A stretch of DNA of 64,000 nt. Source: an uncultured Tenacibaculum sp. GTDB lineage: Bacteria > Bacteroidota > Bacteroidia > Flavobacteriales > Flavobacteriaceae. This document shows, piece after piece, positions 61,958-64,000 of this stretch. Positions within the stretch are counted from its first letter, which is position 1. Each line of letters begins with the position of its first letter. The stretch lies in contig CANMWK010000001.1 in NCBI GenBank assembly GCA_947501615.1, positions 62,001 to 126,000 on the forward strand. The letters are read 5' to 3'. The notes beneath the pieces are model-generated. The model did no database searches. It saw only the letters and a program-made list of their open reading frames with translations, and had not been told where the DNA came from. Made by a program: the position numbers and the translations under genes.

Positions 61958-63151
61958 ATGATGTCTACTAAAAATTTAAGTATAGCCATAGTATTCATGT
62001 TAGGTATGAATTTTTTCATTTCTGCCCAAAGCTATATTGTTTCTCCAACAAAATTATATGAAAGTGCTAGTCTAAAAGCTAAACCGTTAGGAGTGTTAGT
62101 TAGAGGTGCTTGGGTAAAAGAAGTTGAAGAAAGCAAAATAGATGGAAAATTTCAAAAAATAATTGTAGACAATACTACTGTTGGATTTGTCTTAAAATCG
62201 CTACTAAAAAAACGTTTAAGTATTTATGATACTTATGATGAAAAGGGAAGTAGTCCAGTTATAGAAAATGATGGGCATTATGGAGCAGCTCACATGTTTA
62301 TCACAGTAGCTTCATTACGAGGGAGAACTAAACCTTCAATTAAAGCCAAGGTAGGTAAAGTATTTACTATGGGTGAAGTTGTTCGAGTGAATTATTATCC
62401 TTTTAATCCAGACGAATGGGTAAACGTAGATAATTACTTTGTTCAACAAAAGTATTTAGGAAAGAGACCAATATTACACGAATTATATCAACAATTCGAT
62501 AGTATTCCAATATCAGATCTTAAAGAACGAAAAAAAATTGGACAGCGTATTGGTGAATTTGTATGGAGAACAGGAATTGATACCCCAAAAAATCCAGGAT
62601 TAAGACGTTATTTATCTGTAGCAAAACAATTAAAAGATAAACAACTTATAGAAAAACTAGTATTAGAAATAGAGATCGAGAAAGCTAAAACTAAGAAGCA
62701 ATTTACCTATGAAGAACTTCAAAAAATAGATAAAGAAAAAAATTACATACTATTGAATGGAGTTCGGTTAAAAGGATACGAACTCTCCCTAGCAGAATTA
62801 TTAAGTATAAAAGGAAAACCTATCAGAAAAATAAAGCAGGAAGAAGATTGTTGTTATAGTGGAAATATGCGATATATATATAATGATGGTGAATTTATAG
62901 TTGAAGAAACCAAAGGTGTTGTAGAAATTGATTGGTTTTCTTTAAAAACAAATAGCTATGTGGTAAATGGATTTGAAATTTCTTCTAAAGTAATACGTAG
63001 CGAATTTGTTAAAAATTTAGCAAGTATTTTTTATTATAATGGATTATATCCGAATAGCTACGATTTTGTTAATTTTTTAGATTACGCTACTATTGGTATT
63101 AACTTCAAAAAAAATAAACCTAATACATTTCATTTTTTTATCTCCCCTTGA
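61958..63151 (+). CDS. secreted protein with two SH3-like domains
   Basis: 397 aa with a signal peptide (cleavage near residue 24, 'FISAQ'). The first SH3-like domain is about residues 27-85 ('SPTKLYESASLKAKPLGVLVRG'), the second about 105-165 ('ITVASLRGRTKPSIKAKVGKVF', 'EWVNVDNYFV'). The next 230 residues are helical then stranded, with 'EEDCCYSGNMRYIYNDGEFIVEE'. Probably an envelope protein; it is reminiscent of the SH3 protein at 6656 but not a close copy. No known enzyme. Confidence 0.7.
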   Translation: MMSTKNLSIAIVFMLGMNFFISAQSYIVSPTKLYESASLKAKPLGVLVRGAWVKEVEESKIDGKFQKIIVDNTTVGFVLKSLLKKRLSIYDTYDEKGSSPVIENDGHYGAAHMFITVASLRGRTKPSIKAKVGKVFTMGEVVRVNYYPFNPDEWVNVDNYFVQQKYLGKRPILHELYQQFDSIPISDLKERKKIGQRIGEFVWRTGIDTPKNPGLRRYLSVAKQLKDKQLIEKLVLEIEIEKAKTKKQFTYEELQKIDKEKNYILLNGVRLKGYELSLAELLSIKGKPIRKIKQEEDCCYSGNMRYIYNDGEFIVEETKGVVEIDWFSLKTNSYVVNGFEISSKVIRSEFVKNLASIFYYNGLYPNSYDFVNFLDYATIGINFKKNKPNTFHFFISP

Positions 63152-63206
63152 ATTTTTTGTTGTCAAGAATTATAGTTATTTAATTACTTGAGTAAAGTGA
63201 CACACA

Positions 63207-63240
63207 ACAAAAAAACTACCTTAATACGGTAGTTTTTGAA
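63207..63240. terminator. bidirectional terminator between convergent genes
   Basis: AAAAACTACC pairs with GGTAGTTTTT across TTAATAC, with A and T runs on both sides. Confidence 0.75.
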
Positions 63241-63281
63241 TATTTTTAGACTAGTAAAAAAATTAGGTAGAATTATTATTA

Positions 63282-63767
63282 TCATCCCTCTTTAGCATGG
63301 TCTGTAATCATTTTAGCATCTTCAGTTTTTACTTTTTCATGGTCTTTTACCATTTTATGATGTTCTTCTAGCATTTCTTGATGTTGCTTTTTAAGCTCTT
63401 CATGATCTTTAATCATCTGATCTAAAGAAATTTTTCCGGTCAAATGTTTTTCTTCTAAAGCTTTATGTGTTGCAATTAACTTTTTGTGCTTTTCAACTAA
63501 AGAAGTATGAGAACCTAAAATTGTGGCATGTGCTTTTTCATTAGCTAGATGTATAGAATCATTTTTAAAATTTTTATGAGAAGTGACCATTGTACCATGA
63601 TCATGATCCATACTCGCGTGTTTCTTTTCAATTTCTTCATGAGTTTTCATCATTAGCTCATGCTCTGTAACCAATGCTTTATGTTCAGGGCTTTCAGCTG
63701 GATTTTTCTTACACGAAATTGCTATGACAGCTATAAATACTAAGATTGATTTTGATACTAATTTCAT
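63282..63767 (-). CDS. His-register coiled-coil lipoprotein
   Basis: 161 aa. Lipobox 'IAISCKK' near residue 19. The mature chain is almost pure helix: His falls every seven residues for most of its length (HKALVTE-HELMMKT-HEEIEKK-H... to HEELKKQ-HQEMLEE-HHKMVKD-H), with Met, Lys and Glu between. The seven-residue spacing puts the His on one stripe of a helix, as in a coiled coil, with 19 or so His in all, some beside Met. Metal binding (Cu, Zn, Ni) is plausible but not shown. No homologous family recognised. Confidence 0.75.
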   Translation of the reverse strand: MKLVSKSILVFIAVIAISCKKNPAESPEHKALVTEHELMMKTHEEIEKKHASMDHDHGTMVTSHKNFKNDSIHLANEKAHATILGSHTSLVEKHKKLIATHKALEEKHLTGKISLDQMIKDHEELKKQHQEMLEEHHKMVKDHEKVKTEDAKMITDHAKEG

Positions 63768-63837
63768 AAATTGGGTATTTTGGGGTTTTCGAATTACAAT
63801 ATAATAAAAAGAAAAATAATATTGCTAAATACTAACG

Positions 63838-63856
63838 AAATGTCATAATGACATTT
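63838..63856. promoter_or_regulatory. perfect palindrome, possible operator or activator site
   Basis: AAATGTCAT-A-ATGACATTT, nine-base arms around one base. It lies 11 bases upstream of a sigma-54-like element and between divergent genes. Confidence 0.6.
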
Positions 63857-63866
63857 TTTACTGTAT

Positions 63867-63881
63867 TGGCAGTATTCTTGT
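63867..63881 (+). promoter_or_regulatory. possible sigma-54 promoter
   Basis: TGGCAGTATTCTTGT fits the -24/-12 form TGGCAC-N5-TTGC with GG and TG ten bases apart (last base T instead of C). Predicted start about 63892, 29 bases before the ATG at 63921. Confidence 0.45.
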
Positions 63882-63920
63882 TTATAGTTAGCAAACTAAA
63901 AATTAAAGAAGCGATTTACA

Positions 63921-64000
63921 ATGAGTAAAGATCAATATACTAAAGAAGATGAATTAAATGATGCAATTAAAGGTGCAGAATTTGATGCTAAGCAGAAAGA
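63921..64000 (+). CDS. 5' end of a gene cut by the window edge
   Basis: ATG at 63921 opens 26 codons without stop ('MSKDQYTKEDELNDAIKGA...'), acidic and helical with no signal peptide. It continues beyond base 64000. Too little is visible to assign a family. The possible sigma-54 promoter and palindrome lie upstream. Confidence 0.55.
   Translation, partial: MSKDQYTKEDELNDAIKGAEFDAKQK

Overview
The window is AT-rich DNA from a marine member of the Flavobacteriaceae (Bacteroidota), most like Tenacibaculum or a close relative. This rests on the gene families (DUF4290 next to murA, DUF6607 next to a HmuY-type heme locus, L-domain and YARHG secreted proteins, a MurA with Asp at the catalytic Cys position), on promoters of the Bacteroidota TAnnTTTG type, on weak Shine-Dalgarno sites, and on imperfect palindromic repeats of the GGTGACTGAG...CGAAGTC type. 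The species call is an inference; no rRNA or tRNA gene was seen.

Region by region. 1-9.9 kb: secreted and lipoprotein genes on the + strand, including three leucine-rich L-domain proteins (one with a C-terminal YARHG domain), an SH3 protein, a DUF1444-like protein and a small gene relic. 10.1-15.1 kb: a small membrane protein, penicillin-binding protein 1C (pbpC) and a cation/proton antiporter with an RCK/TrkA-N tail. 15.4-27.1 kb: a continuous defence island on the + strand: type I restriction-modification (hsdR-hsdM-hsdS), a complete retron (phosphoribosyltransferase effector, winged-helix-like protein, msr-msd RNA, reverse transcriptase) and a McrB/McrC pair. The island lies between two clusters of palindromic repeats. 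27.1-29.4 kb: four more repeat clusters with a frameshifted gene, a small GIY-YIG nuclease and a 92-aa orphan between them. The GIY-YIG gene is a candidate partner or mobiliser of the repeats. 29.4-31.1 kb: dnaX on the - strand, split by an A10 run that could make gamma and tau forms by slippage.

31.4-33 kb: a LytS/LytTR two-component pair (- strand). 33.1-35 kb: a membrane-anchored phosphoesterase and a CPBP protease. 35-38.8 kb: a heme-uptake locus (DUF6607 protein, TonB receptor, HmuY). 38.9-40 kb: exported MsrA and a DUF302 lipoprotein. 40-48.7 kb: cobalamin salvage. The - strand operon is cobU-cobT-[2OG-Fe(II) oxygenase/WD40 fusion]-cobS-cobC-B12-binding lipoprotein; the + strand has a leaderless B12-binding protein, then a cobalamin riboswitch and a BtuB-type receptor. 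The unexpected oxygenase-WD40 gene is preceded by eleven AGGAGTC units.

48.8-55 kb: a small membrane protein, an M20 amidohydrolase, a GH16 lipoprotein gene with an AAATC pentanucleotide tract running into its start codon and a 52-bp perfect direct repeat on both sides, then the helicase gene pcrA/uvrD and an HD hydrolase. 55.4-59.9 kb: small, mostly unknown genes including an M50-like membrane peptidase, an Imm70-type immunity protein and a SMI1/KNR4 protein. 60-64 kb: DUF4290-murA, an SH3 protein, a lipoprotein with a strict seven-residue histidine register, and a truncated gene behind a possible sigma-54 promoter and palindrome. Best candidates for new biology: the GIY-YIG/repeat association, the oxygenase-WD40 gene in the B12 operon, dnaX slippage, and the repeat-flanked GH16 cassette; the retron is a known type but appears complete.
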